Origin: Branchinecta lynchi
Taxonomy: Eukaryota; Arthropoda; Branchiopoda; Anostraca; Branchinectidae
NCBI GenBank assembly: GCA_023053575.1
Contig: JAKZAP010000041.1
Coordinates: 1-64,000, forward strand
Direction of reading: 5' to 3'
DNA length: 64,000 nucleotides
A program made the position numbers and the translations under genes. The first letter of the stretch is position 1, and each line of letters starts with the position of its first letter. A model generated the notes under the pieces. That model was not told the origin of the DNA. It saw only the letters and a list, made by a program, of their open reading frames with translations, and made no database searches. Below are positions 11,067 to 27,100 of this stretch, in pieces.

Positions 11067-11073
11067 TTTATAA
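11067..11073 (+). promoter_or_regulatory. TATA-like box of the astacin gene
   Basis: TTTATAAG occurs at 11067-11074, about 55-60 bases before the start codon at 11128, with an ATTGG (inverted CCAAT) a few bases upstream. A start site near 11095-11100 would give a 5' leader of about 30 bases. Position and sequence fit a core promoter; no experiment supports it here. Confidence 0.45.
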
Positions 11074-11127
11074 GAAGGTTCGGACCCTGAATTCAAGCAG
11101 TAGTCTGGATAAGCTCAGTTGGCGAAA

Positions 11128-15807
<4,680 letters not shown>

Positions 15808-15820
15808 TTACCTGTATTTA

Positions 15821-15826
15821 AATAAA
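15821..15826 (+). terminator. Polyadenylation signal of the astacin gene
   Basis: AATAAA occurs 14 bases after the stop codon, implying a very short 3' UTR. Confidence 0.7.
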
Positions 15827-16618
15827 ATCTTCGTTCGTTACTGGTCAGATGAAAAAATCAGCGAAGCCACAGCCACAGCTAGGGAGCATGACTGCATGAA
15901 CACATCGATTTCGTAGGTACAGCCTGCCTTTCATCCGAAGGTCCAAAAGTAAAAACTCGAGGAAATTGGCAGTTACAACTTGTTAGTAACAATAACTGAA
16001 ACTCGACAGAAGGCTAAATTCTCAGTCTGTTGTAGCTGATTTAGATTATTGGCCAGAGGTCCAGTGTGTTGGAGATACTTCAGAACCTTACAGGTGTGTC
16101 TCTTTGTGACTTTGTGCCCTGTCAAAATTTGCATGAAAACCTGCATTAAGTAGCCTAGGCTACAATAGTCAATACAGTATGCTCAGTTATTTATTTGCCT
16201 GTTGTGTGTGTTCTCCTTCTTCCATTTACTGTTTTTAAAGAACTAGCAGCAAGTTTAAGAAATTTGAAACCCGTTTGAATACTCAAACAGGCGACTAACT
16301 CTCCTTGCCGATGCAAAATATGAAATAGATGTGTATGTAGCGGAGGAACAGCAGAAAGTGGCACCACAACTGTCCCCAACAATTTCTGTGATTGGCTGAC
16401 ACAGGATTTGAGTTGTTGAGTTTTGAGTACTGTAGTTAGGGCAATGCTTTCTTGTTTCTCATTCTTCCTGAGGATCATTGGCATGTTTTGGACATTGGAC
16501 ATTTGACATTGGATATTCAGATAATTCTGCTTATTACTGAAGTGAAAGAAAGAATCCAGTAAAATTCGTATGAGTGCACAGCCAGTTAATAAAAATGTGT
16601 TTAATTTCAAATCATTAG
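15827..16618. other. Intergenic, nothing recognised
   Basis: A 139-codon minus ORF (16191-16610) crosses ordinary AT-balanced sequence and has no motif, no context and no homologue I recognise. The last eight bases (16611-16618) are the target duplication of the next element. Confidence 0.45.
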
Positions 16619-17679
16619 CAGTCTAGTACACTAGCCCCTTTTCAGGCACGGTGCTGAAACGTCTAGCACAATGCCTGGGTGCTAGACGTTCAAGCACTGA
16701 CCTTGGATTTCATGTACGGTGCATGGATTTCAGTATACAGTGCATACATCAAAAACACAGTTTCTGTCATAACAACTGAGCACCAGCTCGGACAGGGCTG
16801 AAATTACTACCATGAATTAGAGAAATCAAAGACAATCCTTTATATATTTTTCACAACAAAAACAAAAGGGCCCGGCTGATGACAGATGTGAAAAACCTCA
16901 TTTCCTTTTCTACATAGTCAAGGGTTTTGCATGCAAAGTGTCCTGTGCCTCAGCTTTTTCTACCTACCAGCCAACCAGAATATTGGCTCTTGGGGAATAG
17001 ATAGGGAAAATACATGGAAAATTTATTCAAACAATGTTTACAACGGATACGTCAGCTATGATTTTTCATCAGCGATATTTCGGCCCTTCTTGGCAAGGGT
17101 CCTCGTCAGGCTGTCAATCTTCTGGTTCAACTTCGGGGAAGGAAACAAACCTGTAATAAATATCATCAGCGATATTTCGGCCCTTCTTGGCAAGGGTCCT
17201 CGTCAGGCTGTCAATCTTCTGGTTCAACTTCGGGGAAGGAAACAAACCTGTAATAAATAGTAACAAACCTGTAAACCTGTAATAAATAATATAAAAATCA
17301 TAGCTGACGTATCCGTTGTAAACATTGTTTGAATAAATGTTTCAAAGTCAGCTTGGGCTCAAAGAATATTTAACATGGAAAATAGATAGGGTGATGTTAG
17401 GTTTTTCATCTCCATCATCATTAGAGCCCTTTTGTTTTTGTTGTGAAAAATATATAAAGGATTGTCTTTGATTTCTCTGATTCATAGTAGTAATTTCAGC
17501 CCTGTCCGAGCTGGTGCTAAGTTGTGATGACAGAAACTGTGTTATTTCTGTATGCACTGTATACTGAAATCCATGCACCATACATGAAACCCAAGGTACA
17601 GTGCTTGAACGTCTAGCACCCAGGCATGGTGCTAGACCTTTGAGCACCGTGCCTGAAATGGGGCTAGTGTACTAGACTG
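16619..17679. mobile_element. hAT-like foldback element with perfect 8-bp target duplication
   Basis: Arms of about 250 bp (16619-16870 and 17425-17679) are inverted copies with scattered mismatches, starting CAGTCTAGTACACTAGCC. ATCATTAG flanks both sides (16611-16618, 17680-17687). The loop contains another foldback at 17029-17342. There is no transposase. Confidence 0.9.
17029..17342. mobile_element. Foldback MITE with 45-bp arms and an internal ~100-bp duplication
   Basis: The arms TTTATTCAAACAATGTTTAC onward (17029-17074) and their exact inverse (17298-17342) are identical over about 45 bp. The core, CAGCGATATTTCGGCCC to CTGTAATAAAT, is present twice in tandem (17067-17160, 17167-17258). 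It is nested in the 16619-17679 element. Confidence 0.85.
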
Positions 17680-17897
17680 ATCATTAGGCTAGGTGCTGGC
17701 TAGGTGTTGGTTTCTGGATGTCTGGAACCTTTAAAAAAGAAACAGAAGAAAACAGTGCCTAAGATATTCAAACTTGGGATGTAACATGTCTAATTTGGCT
17801 ATATATTAAACGTTTTTGGCTAGTATTTTACAGTAAAAGTTCCTCGTATGGTTTCAGTGTTTCATTCAGTGGCAGCCTAGTCCATAGTGTTGTAAAC

Positions 17898-18056
17898 AGT
17901 AAAATTTTGTATTTTACTGTAATTATCCTTGTATAAATAATAAATGTAAAAAGTGAGTAAAATAAGGTAAACAAGTAAAATTGATAAAAATTGAGAAATG
18001 CCAATTTTATGGGGTCCCTAAAATTACAGTAAAATACAGAATTTTACTGTGAACAG
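17898..18056. repeat. AT-rich inverted repeat
   Basis: ACAGTAAAATTTTGTATTTT near 17898 is mirrored by its complement at 18025-18056. The region between is almost only A/T. It is probably an old MITE; the DNA to 18440 holds no gene. Confidence 0.55.
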
Positions 18057-18444
18057 TTTTACTGAAAAATTGCTGAAACAGTTAGCGTTCCAGCGACTTG
18101 TTTTTAGTTACAATTTTACTATTCTTGTTATTATTGCTGTTCCAGAGCCCGCCGTAATAAGTAAAGTGGCTCCTCCCACTTATTATTTTGACAGTTACGA
18201 TTGTTACAATTTACTTCGGATGGTCGCAAGCATCATAAGCGATAATAACTATCGTTTCCGCAGGAACTCCGATAAGGGTGATGAAGTATGTTCGCATTGT
18301 TATTATTTTTATTCCAGAGAGTGTGATAAGTACCACAATATGCCAGTATCCCCTCCTCTTATCATCGTAGTGTGTAATAACTTCTCTGGAACGCTACCAC
18401 AGTTAACTGTTCACTGATACCAAGTTTGTTATTTTCCTCTTTAT

Positions 18445-20940
18445 ATACAAAAGGGAATCGCAATCAAGACTCAGAGCCAAAAATCATATAGGCCTAGGTA
18501 CCATTTGCTGAAATGGCAGTTAGGGCAGTAGCACCAACAAATAGTTTCAGATAAGCTCACTGTTATTAGCTGATCGTCTGCCAGATTTCTTAAAAGACAC
18601 AATATCAAACTTGCAAAACCAGTACTTTCAGCAAAAAAAGGTGAATAAATAAGGTGATAAAGAAATAAGCTCTTCAGAAGCAAGAAGCGGGAGCCCCATC
18701 TGGCTCAAAAAGAGTCATATGAGAGGATGCAAGAATCAGAGAAGAGAAACAAATAGTTTGATACAGAAGAAAAGAAGTCATTGATTCATATCGTAACTAT
18801 CAATCAAATAACCATAAAAAAAAATTAGGTCAGTTTGATAGGGCACAAAAAGAAACCAAATAATGTTCTAAAAAACAACAAAACTACATACAAAATGTTT
18901 AGCAAAAGGAATCTGCTTTGAAAGTATGCTGGGTCAGATGAGAACCTTGAATACCTAAAACTTTTAAAAAAAACCCTTTTTTACCTAAAACGAGCCAGAT
19001 TGGGCTGCCGCTTGTTGTTTCCGAGAGCTTATTTCTTTATCACCTTATTTATTCACTTTTTTTTTCGCCAGAAGTATGGGTTATTCAAGTTTGGCATTGT
19101 GCGCGTTGAGAAATTCGTTAGGCGACCAGCAGCTAATACCCTCAAGCGTATTCGCAACTGTTTGTTGGTGCTACTGCCACAAGTGCCATTTCAGCAAATG
19201 GTAGGGGAGAGCGGGGTACCATGAACCACATTTATGTTTTGATTTTTTTTCCAGGCGAACCAAAGGAGCTTTCAGCATCTTTTTCACTTCAGAATGTAGC
19301 TTATTTATTGGCTCATCTCAGAGTATTTTTGGTTGACATGTAAGTTGTTCGAGTACAGCACACAGACGGTTCTAGAAAACTTAGTCAGCTGGTTCATCCT
19401 ACCTCACTCCCGGGGTACCATGAACCACCCTCGGGGCATGATGAGCCAGTGTGATTGATTTTCTTTACTGTGTAATTTTCGGGTATAATATGAAGATAAA
19501 AGTAGTCAGTTTTATAAAATACCAATTATATCTTACCCAAGTGGAAACCTGCCAACATTAATTCCAAAAGCAAAGCCTCCTTGCTTGGCTCGGTTTCCCA
19601 CCAAGAGGGACTGGTTTTGGGAGGCGAAAGACCAAGTGGAACTTCAAAATGAATCGCGTCTCATCGGTAGAAACAATTTCCTCGTTATCCAAACGCGTCC
19701 AGAACTCCACTTGAAGGTCCAACTGTCCATGTACATTGGACATCCCTTCAGCAACATAGTGTGCAACTTCGTGACTCTTGTGAAGAACAACAAGCCCATG
19801 GTTCCCTTCTTCTATCTCAACATCTCGCAGGCGCATGTCTATGCCTTTACCCTCAACGTCCTCAAATGTGCTGCGTCGATCGACCCGGGTGGGGCCCAGT
19901 GAGCATGGCTAACTTAAAGTTTACCCATGGAAACACCAACAGAGAGGGGGGGGGGGGTACGAGTCCCAAGTGCACTAATTGCAGCCAGCCACGACTGTTA
20001 ACCAGAGTCCAACATTCTGCTGAGTTGGTCTGTCCAAGCGGCTTGGCATCTATCGAAGAACTTTGGGGTGCACTTTGACTTCAGTTACTTGCAGAGCAAG
20101 CGCTCTTTGCTGAAGATCCCGTGGCCTTTTCCATAGTCAGGTGCTGACCTCTTTTTTCCTTGTGCTTCCAATGTATCGAAAGAGGGCTATACGAACGAGC
20201 TGTTTCTCGTACTTTGCCCCTTCAACTTCTAGGATGCTTTTCCATCACATTTGCAGGAGTCAAGCCTTTAATAGTTTTCCTTGCCATATTTTGCATCATG
20301 GGATCAACAGGTATTGATACGATATAATATTGTCCAACCGTTTAAATAGATTCAGATAATTAATAGTAGTAAGTAAAGCAGTAAGTAATCAGATCAGTAA
20401 GTATGCAGTAAGGAAACAAAACGATTGGCACTTATCAGTCCATAACGGGATACGGTGAACCACTGGTTCATTGTTCCCCATGGCAAGTGGTTCATTCATC
20501 CCCTAGGGCATGAGAATTGCTAAGAAATGGCTAACTAAAAAAGTAATAAACGGAACGTAAATCGAAATCCATTCTTGAAGCCATAATATTATTCCATTAC
20601 AAATCCAACAACTATTCTGATCTGACAGGTTCTTCACCCTAAAAGTAAACAAATAGTCTGAAAGAAAATTTTTACTTTATCACCCCAAAAATACTCTAAT
20701 TGCCGTCACAAGTGGAGCCTTGGTCCATAGTGAACAGAAATACATCAGAACCTAGAGGTACCAAGGGTCGATATTGCATAAAAAGGAGGAGCAATCACAG
20801 CAACAGGAAGTGGGCGATACAGCCCTGGCTTATTGTGCCCCGTGGTTCATGGTACCCCGCTCTCCCCTACTTGATTTTATATGATTGTATATGATTTTTG
20901 GCCGAATCTTGATTGGGATTATCTTTTGTATCACCTACCA
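18445..20940. mobile_element. Large foldback element, right arm split by another transposon
   Basis: The left arm (about 18445-18710) matches, inverted, the right arm at about 18990-19203, which continues at 20868-20940. Shared tracts include CCATTTGCTGAAATGGCA and GAAATAAGCTC and its complement. The break is exactly at a TA where the 19204-20867 element is inserted. It lies just upstream of the ZMYND11-like coding start. Confidence 0.75.
19204..20867. mobile_element. 1.66-kb TIR DNA transposon at a TA site
   Basis: The first and last 26 bases are perfect inverted repeats beginning GGGGAGAGCGGGGTACC. TA occurs on both sides (19202-19203 and 20868-20869), and the interrupted foldback arm shows a single TA before insertion. 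This fits Tc1/mariner-type integration. Variants of the end motif (GGTACCATGAACCAC) recur inside at about 19413 and 20450. A 92-codon minus ORF (19558-19836) has STDETRF, faintly like a DDE motif, but no transposase domain could be supported. Confidence 0.8.
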
Positions 20941-21020
20941 AGTCGCCCGAATCCCTTTCCGCCAGCTCTTAGTCACAATTACCAATCATTGAAGTATTTT
21001 TATTTTACTAACAGTTCGCC

Positions 21021-21165
21021 ATGGAGCCTGTCACAAGACGACAAAGCACCAGTCATATCGCTCATTGGTTTTGGGATGCTGTTGGTAGTCTCCGCTCTCA
21101 GAAAAGTCCAGCAAGTATCGAAAAGATTGGGAAGATTCTACATCGGCTTCATGATATGAATGAGG
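21021..21165 (+). CDS. ZMYND11: ZMYND11-like exon 1 (winged helix, first half)
   Basis: It encodes MEPVTRRQSTSHIAHWFWDA then VGSLRSQKSPASIEKIGKIL, aligning with human [20 protein letters not shown] and IDRITKYMSRVHG. An acceptor-like TTTTATTTTACTAACAG ends at 21014, so a non-coding first exon may lie upstream. The donor is GAGG/GTAAGA, phase 1. Confidence 0.82.
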
Positions 21166-24100
21166 GTAAGATTTCTTTCCATATAAAGAGTGTATTTTAG
21201 GTACTAGAATAGATTCCTGGTCTTCACAAATAAGATGTATTTTAGATGGTTGCGGACTGTCCATGTGGTGGAATGATCGCGTAGGTCCTGGTTTGCAATT
21301 GGGAAAATAAAAAAAGAGGTGGAGGCTACGATTTTTAGACCAAGAAATTCAGAGTTGGCAGGTTGCAAAGGGTCTGTCACATTCATTGAGGTATTATGCT
21401 AAGGTATTAGCCGCGTTCGTTTTCGTCGTTCGTCGTTGTCGGTACAAAGAACGTCGTTTAAATATTTTTCATATTAGCGTTTTCTTTGGCACGTTCTATA
21501 AACGTCGTTTCACGACCGAAGTTGATACGAAAACGTTAATAATTGAACTGACTAAATATTTGCAACAGCAGCTATAGTAAAGTACTAAAATGGATTTTAG
21601 CATAACTGGACCATTGTTTTAAACTTGGTTTACAGGTTTAATTTGTTTTGTTGAGCATTTTGAAAATTCGCGCCTAATTACTGAACGGAGATGTTGAAAC
21701 TGACTTTCTGGCTCAGTTCGTCGTTTCAGGAACGACGAATGAAAACGGCAGTTCAACCGAACAAAGAAAACTTCTTATTATCGGCAGTTCAACGCCTTTC
21801 ACGAACGGCGTTGTAAAGAAAACGCTTGAGGTAGAACGACGGTTGGAACGGCGAACCGAACGACGAAAACGAACGCAGCTATTATGTCGTAAGGCAGATT
21901 GTTTACCGCTTGGGAGAAGAAGAACGTATAGTGGAAGTTCTTCCAAACGTTCTGGTCAGTATTTCTCCTGTCCAGTGTATGGCGATGAGAATGAAAGTGT
22001 GGTGCATGTCATGTGTGAATGTGAAGAATTAAGAGAGGTTAGGAATGAAGTGTTTGGAGAATGCGTGAGGGTATTCAATGAAAAATGGATGTGTAGTATG
22101 ATTGGTAGCCGTCAGTTTGATGATGTGAGCAGGCTGGCAAGATTCCTCAGTGTCGCTTTTCACCACTAAAACTTATGCCTAGAGTAAGTAGGTTACTGTG
22201 TAAATCGTTTTTTTTTTTGTTTTTTTTTGTCGCCATGGCCTTTTGGCTTTTTGTGCTATTAAATCTTATCTTATCTTACCTATCTATGAGTTTTAAGTTT
22301 TTTTTACATTTTTACATACACACAATTTTACATTGTGTGAAGCCAGCTAACTTTTCGTATGTAAACGTATCTCCTACATTTAAAGTTAGCTACCATGCCT
22401 TTAACAGTCGGGAGTGTGCTAATCGTCAACAACTTCGAAGAGTCACAAAAGAATATCAGCAGCATGCCAGATGAGCTTCCAGTGTCAGTAGAATCGCCCT
22501 ATAGGCTGTGGTGAATATACTAAACTGTGAAAACAACTAAGAGCGTGTTCCGCCCTTCTAACAGTAGTAACTGTTAATTACTATTTTCGTTCCAACCTCG
22601 TAAAAGGTTACTACGCTGACCGTTCCAACCTTCTCGAAATTGTAACTAAGAGTAACTATTTGCTTACCATGCTCGGGAGTGTAGTAAGCGTGGTAACTAC
22701 GCATCTCTGTAACGTGATTGGTCGGATTCGACCGTTGCATGATATTCTGCTGGAAAATAGAAAAAAAATTGTTCCAGCCTTGACGGCAAAAAGCCAGAAT
22801 TCGTGACGTCAGGCGTAGTAACTACGGTAAGTAGGGTGGAACACGCTCTAAAGCTGCTCAAGCCACATCATCATAAAAAAAGTCTGCCGAGTCGGTTGGA
22901 AGTGCCGTTCTACTAATGTTTCTCATGTTTTTTTTCAGAGGATGTAAAGAAGCACTTGAATATGCTGATGGCGGACGGTCTGCTGGTCTGTGAGAAGAAA
23001 GTAGGAGGAAAAGGTCAACCTGCTGGACTGGAGTTCGACAACTACAGAAGCCCCACTGTAGAGGTAGGAAGCCTATTTGGGCTAACTTAGACACAACTTC
23101 ATTGCGTCGTTCAATGTTAATTTCATACTCGGGCTAAGGAACCCTGATGCCTATGAATTCGCAGTAGCCTATTCGAAATAACCGCAGTCTGGAGGCAGTG
23201 AGATGATGCTCCATGGTGTTGATTCCCTTCGTCAGTTTGCGTAATAACGACTTGAGAAAAGCTACTTCTCTCTACACGATAAAAGAAACTAGTCCTGATT
23301 TCAGGGAGATGGGTACTACTGACCTCGCGACAGCAGCTAGTAAGCAGGGTTTTTCCAGTAGGGCACAAAGGACATACTTCTGCTTTTGGTCTATGACTTT
23401 GGGAAGTTCTTGACCTGAATCGGTCATTTCATGTGGCATGGCCTTTATCAGTCCTCCCATCAAGAATCGGTAATCTCTGTCGGTGTCGGAGGGCTCACTA
23501 CTTCGGAATGTTCCCGATCACTTTACAACAGTCACACGCTGGTGCTATCCCGAGCCAGCTCTGAGCTGTTTCATATACATTCGTAGCAGCATAAGGGCCC
23601 TATGAAGAGGATAGGAGTTTGTGGCTTAGTGGAACTCAGGCAAATCGGGAATTGCATATACTGGCTTTCAACTGTGTTTCTGGGAGGCTGGGGCTTAAAG
23701 GAGTTATATCATAAGCATTCTAGCACTTGCAAAGTCTAGAACCCCCCCACCCAAGACCCAAGGTGAAGCCACGGCTCCATCCGACCGCTGGGTCATCTAG
23801 CGGCGCTGGTCGGAAGCGCCCCACATGGGGAGTATGGAATCATAGTTTGACTTTGGATCCAACAAAAGGTTTTTGGGATCCCAAAACGTAAGTGGAGGGA
23901 TACCTATGACATCGCAAAAGTTGTCCGTCTGTCCGTTCGTCCGTCTGTAAGCACGATAACTCTCGAAGGGAATGAGATATTTTGATGAAACTTGGTGTGA
24001 GGATTCGGTGGGTCGTCGGACCAGTCAAGTTCGTAGATGGGCTTTGTAGCCCTACATTTAGGGGTGGGGGTTCAAATTAAGGGGCAAACAAAATATTTTG

Positions 24101-27100
24101 AAACAGCTAATGTGATAGTCGAGTATGGGGTAAGAAGACATGCTGAGCTCGATGGTGAAAACTATTTTGTCATCGGACGAGTAGTTCGCCCGGAATCTGG
24201 CCAAAACCGGAAAGTTTGTTAAAAGTAAAAGTTTTATTTGAAGTTGATTACATGTTCGATTTAGGGGTAGGAAGACATGCTGAAGACGATGGTGAAAACC
24301 ATTATCTCGACGGACAAGTAGTTCGCCCGGAATCCGGCCGAAACCGGAAAGTTTGTTAAAATTAGATGTTTTTTCGAGTTGATTAGATGTTCGATTTAAG
24401 GCAAGAAGACATGTTGAACACTTATGTGAAAACAATTTTCTACCCGGACATGTAGTTCTCCCGGAATCCGGCGAAAATCGGAAAGTTGGTTAAAAGTAAA
24501 AGTTTAATCTGAAGTTGATTTAATGTTTGATTTATGGGTAAAAAGACGCTCCGAACACGATGGTGAAAATCATTTTCACGCTGGACAACTAGTTCGCCCG
24601 GTATCCGGCCAAAACCGGAAAATTTGTTAAAAGCAAAAGTTCGATTAGATGACAGATTAAGGGGTAAGAAGAGAGGGTGAGTCGGTTTATGACAATGGTT
24701 TTTGCCCGGACATATAATTATTCCGGAATCCGGTTATAACCAGATTTTTTTTGAAGTCAAACTTTTATTCAAAGTTGATTAGATGTTCTTTATAGGGATA
24801 AGGAGATACGCTGGTTTTATTTCTGTATTTTTTTTGTGCTGGACTAGTAGTTCGCTCGGAAATCGGCAGGAAGTCTCGGTCAGTATCGTCAAAATAGATA
24901 TGGCTTATAGAGGTATATCTGAACTTGGTTTTCTCTGATGATTAGCCTGTCCAAGACTGGATCTGGCGAAGACAAGACTCGATTGTCTGAATCAAATGTT
25001 CGATTTTTGGGATCCCATCGACACCTTTGGTCTTGTTATTGTAGCAGGTATATGGAAAATGTATAGATAAAGTAAACTAGTTATTTGTATTATCGATATC
25101 TTTAAGTATTTTGTTTTCTATTTTTGGGATCCCAAAACGTAAGTGGAGGGATACCTATGACATCGCAAAAGTTGTCCGTCTGTCCGCCTGTAAGCACGAT
25201 AACTCTCAAAGGGAATGAGATATTTTGATGAAACTTGGTGTGAGGATTCGCTGGGTCGTCGGACTGGTCAAGTTCGTAGATGGGTTTTGTAGCCCTACAT
25301 TTAGGGGTGTGGGAGGGGGTTCAAATTAAGGGACAAACAAAATATTTTGAAACAGCTAATTTGATAGTCGATTATCGGGTAAGAAGACATGCTGAACACG
25401 ATGGTGAAAACTATTTTGTCATCGGACAAGTAGTTCGCCCGGAATCCGGCCAAACCGGAAAGTTTGTTAAATTAAAAGTTTTATTTGAAGTTGATTAAAT
25501 GTTCGATTCAGGGCAAGAAGACATGCTGAACACTCATGTGAACAAATTTTCTACCTGGACATGTAGTTCCCCCCGAATCCGGCCAAAACCGGAAAATTGT
25601 TAGAAGCTTAAGTTTTATTTCTAGTTGATTAGATAACCGATTTAAGGGTAAGAAGAGATGCTGAATCCGTGTTTGACAATAATATTTTACCCGGAAATTT
25701 AGTTCGACCGGAATCCGGCTGGAGTCGGAAAATTTGTTATAAGTTAAATTTTTATTTGAAGTTGATTAGATGTTCATTATCGGGGAAAGAAGATACCCTG
25801 AGTTCGTTTTTGAGCTTTCTTTTTTCGCCGGACAAGTAGTTCTGGAGTTCGGCCGAAACCAGGAAATTGGCAGAAGTGGCCGGAAGTTTTCGTCAAAACA
25901 GATATGACTTATAGGGGTAAACACACATGCTGAATCCATATCTGAACTTGGTTTTCTCAGATGACTAGCTATTTGGCCTTAATCTTTTTCTGAATTTTAA
26001 TTGTAAAAACGTTCAAGGAGTCTGGTGATGACTGGATCTGGCTAAGACAAGACCCAGTTGTCTGGATCAGATACTGAATTTTTGGGATCCCATCGAAACC
26101 TTTGGTCTTGTTTCTTGTTAATTCCCATAAGTCCAAAGAATTAAGGATGTAAACTAGATAACAGTAAACAAACGCAGTAAATTATACTAAATTCGTTATA
26201 GTGATCTCTTGAAGATTCTGAAACTGAGCTAAACAATATTCAGCTTCCGAGACCAAAAAATGTCAAACTGGCCGATGATTTCTTCTTCCGACATATGTAA
26301 ACGTCCACATGGTGATATACTTAGTTGTTTTAATCCTCTTACACGCCACTCGATATTCTCGAAGCTTCTAGTAATCTTTTGACAAGCTTCAGGAGATCAA
26401 TGAATAGTTAATTAGCAATGGCGGATTGGCGTTCAGGAGTGAATTGTGTTCAAGTAATTTCTGGATAAGGTTGGCTACCGTGTGGATTTCGGGGAAAACA
26501 AAGGTAACACTGTGTTCGTAAAAATCCGACCAATCGAAAAATTATGGTTTCTCCCACCTTCTCGGCCCACATGAATCAAAGACTTTAAGCAGAGAAGTGC
26601 AGAGGTCGTTTCTGTTTTACTTGGGTTGAAGTTCTGTTCAATAGAAATTTAATTAAAACAAAAAGAGCCAATTTGGCAGAGATGGCACGAGGTCAAATGG
26701 CAGCAATAAACAAGCAGACATAACTCATTGCAGGAGATGGAGAAATCCATGGAAGAACATGATTGGTACTGTTTCGAGTGTCATCAGTCTGGTCCCGTGT
26801 ACTCTTGTCAGAGCTGTCCCAGGGTCTACCATGGAAATTGTCTCCCAGCGCCCTACAAGGATGAAACTGGAGCGCTTATTTTTGGCGCGACATTTGAATG
26901 CCCGGTTTGCAAGGTAAGCATATCACTCGTTCTCGATAGAAAATAGTTTTGATTGAGTAGAAAGCCATGCGATCTGCAAGCTATGAAGAATGTCAGTCAA
27001 ATCCTGAAGTGCTTGCCTTGAATGAGAGAGTGTGGAAGAGAGATATTGTATTTTGTTTAAGTTAATTATATTTTGTTTAAGGTGACAGTCCTATGCTATC

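Noticed and set aside
11119..11127. Upstream TTG as the astacin start (adds three residues)
   Set aside because: ATG at 11128 begins a standard signal peptide; a TTG start is unlikely in animals.
16191..16610. 139-codon minus ORF as a gene
   Set aside because: No domain, no splice or promoter context, ordinary composition; length is within chance for this much DNA.
19558..19836. Transposase gene of the 19204-20867 element (STDETRF resembling a DDE box)
   Set aside because: The frame is short, with no second or third catalytic region and no helix-turn-helix; kept only as a remark.
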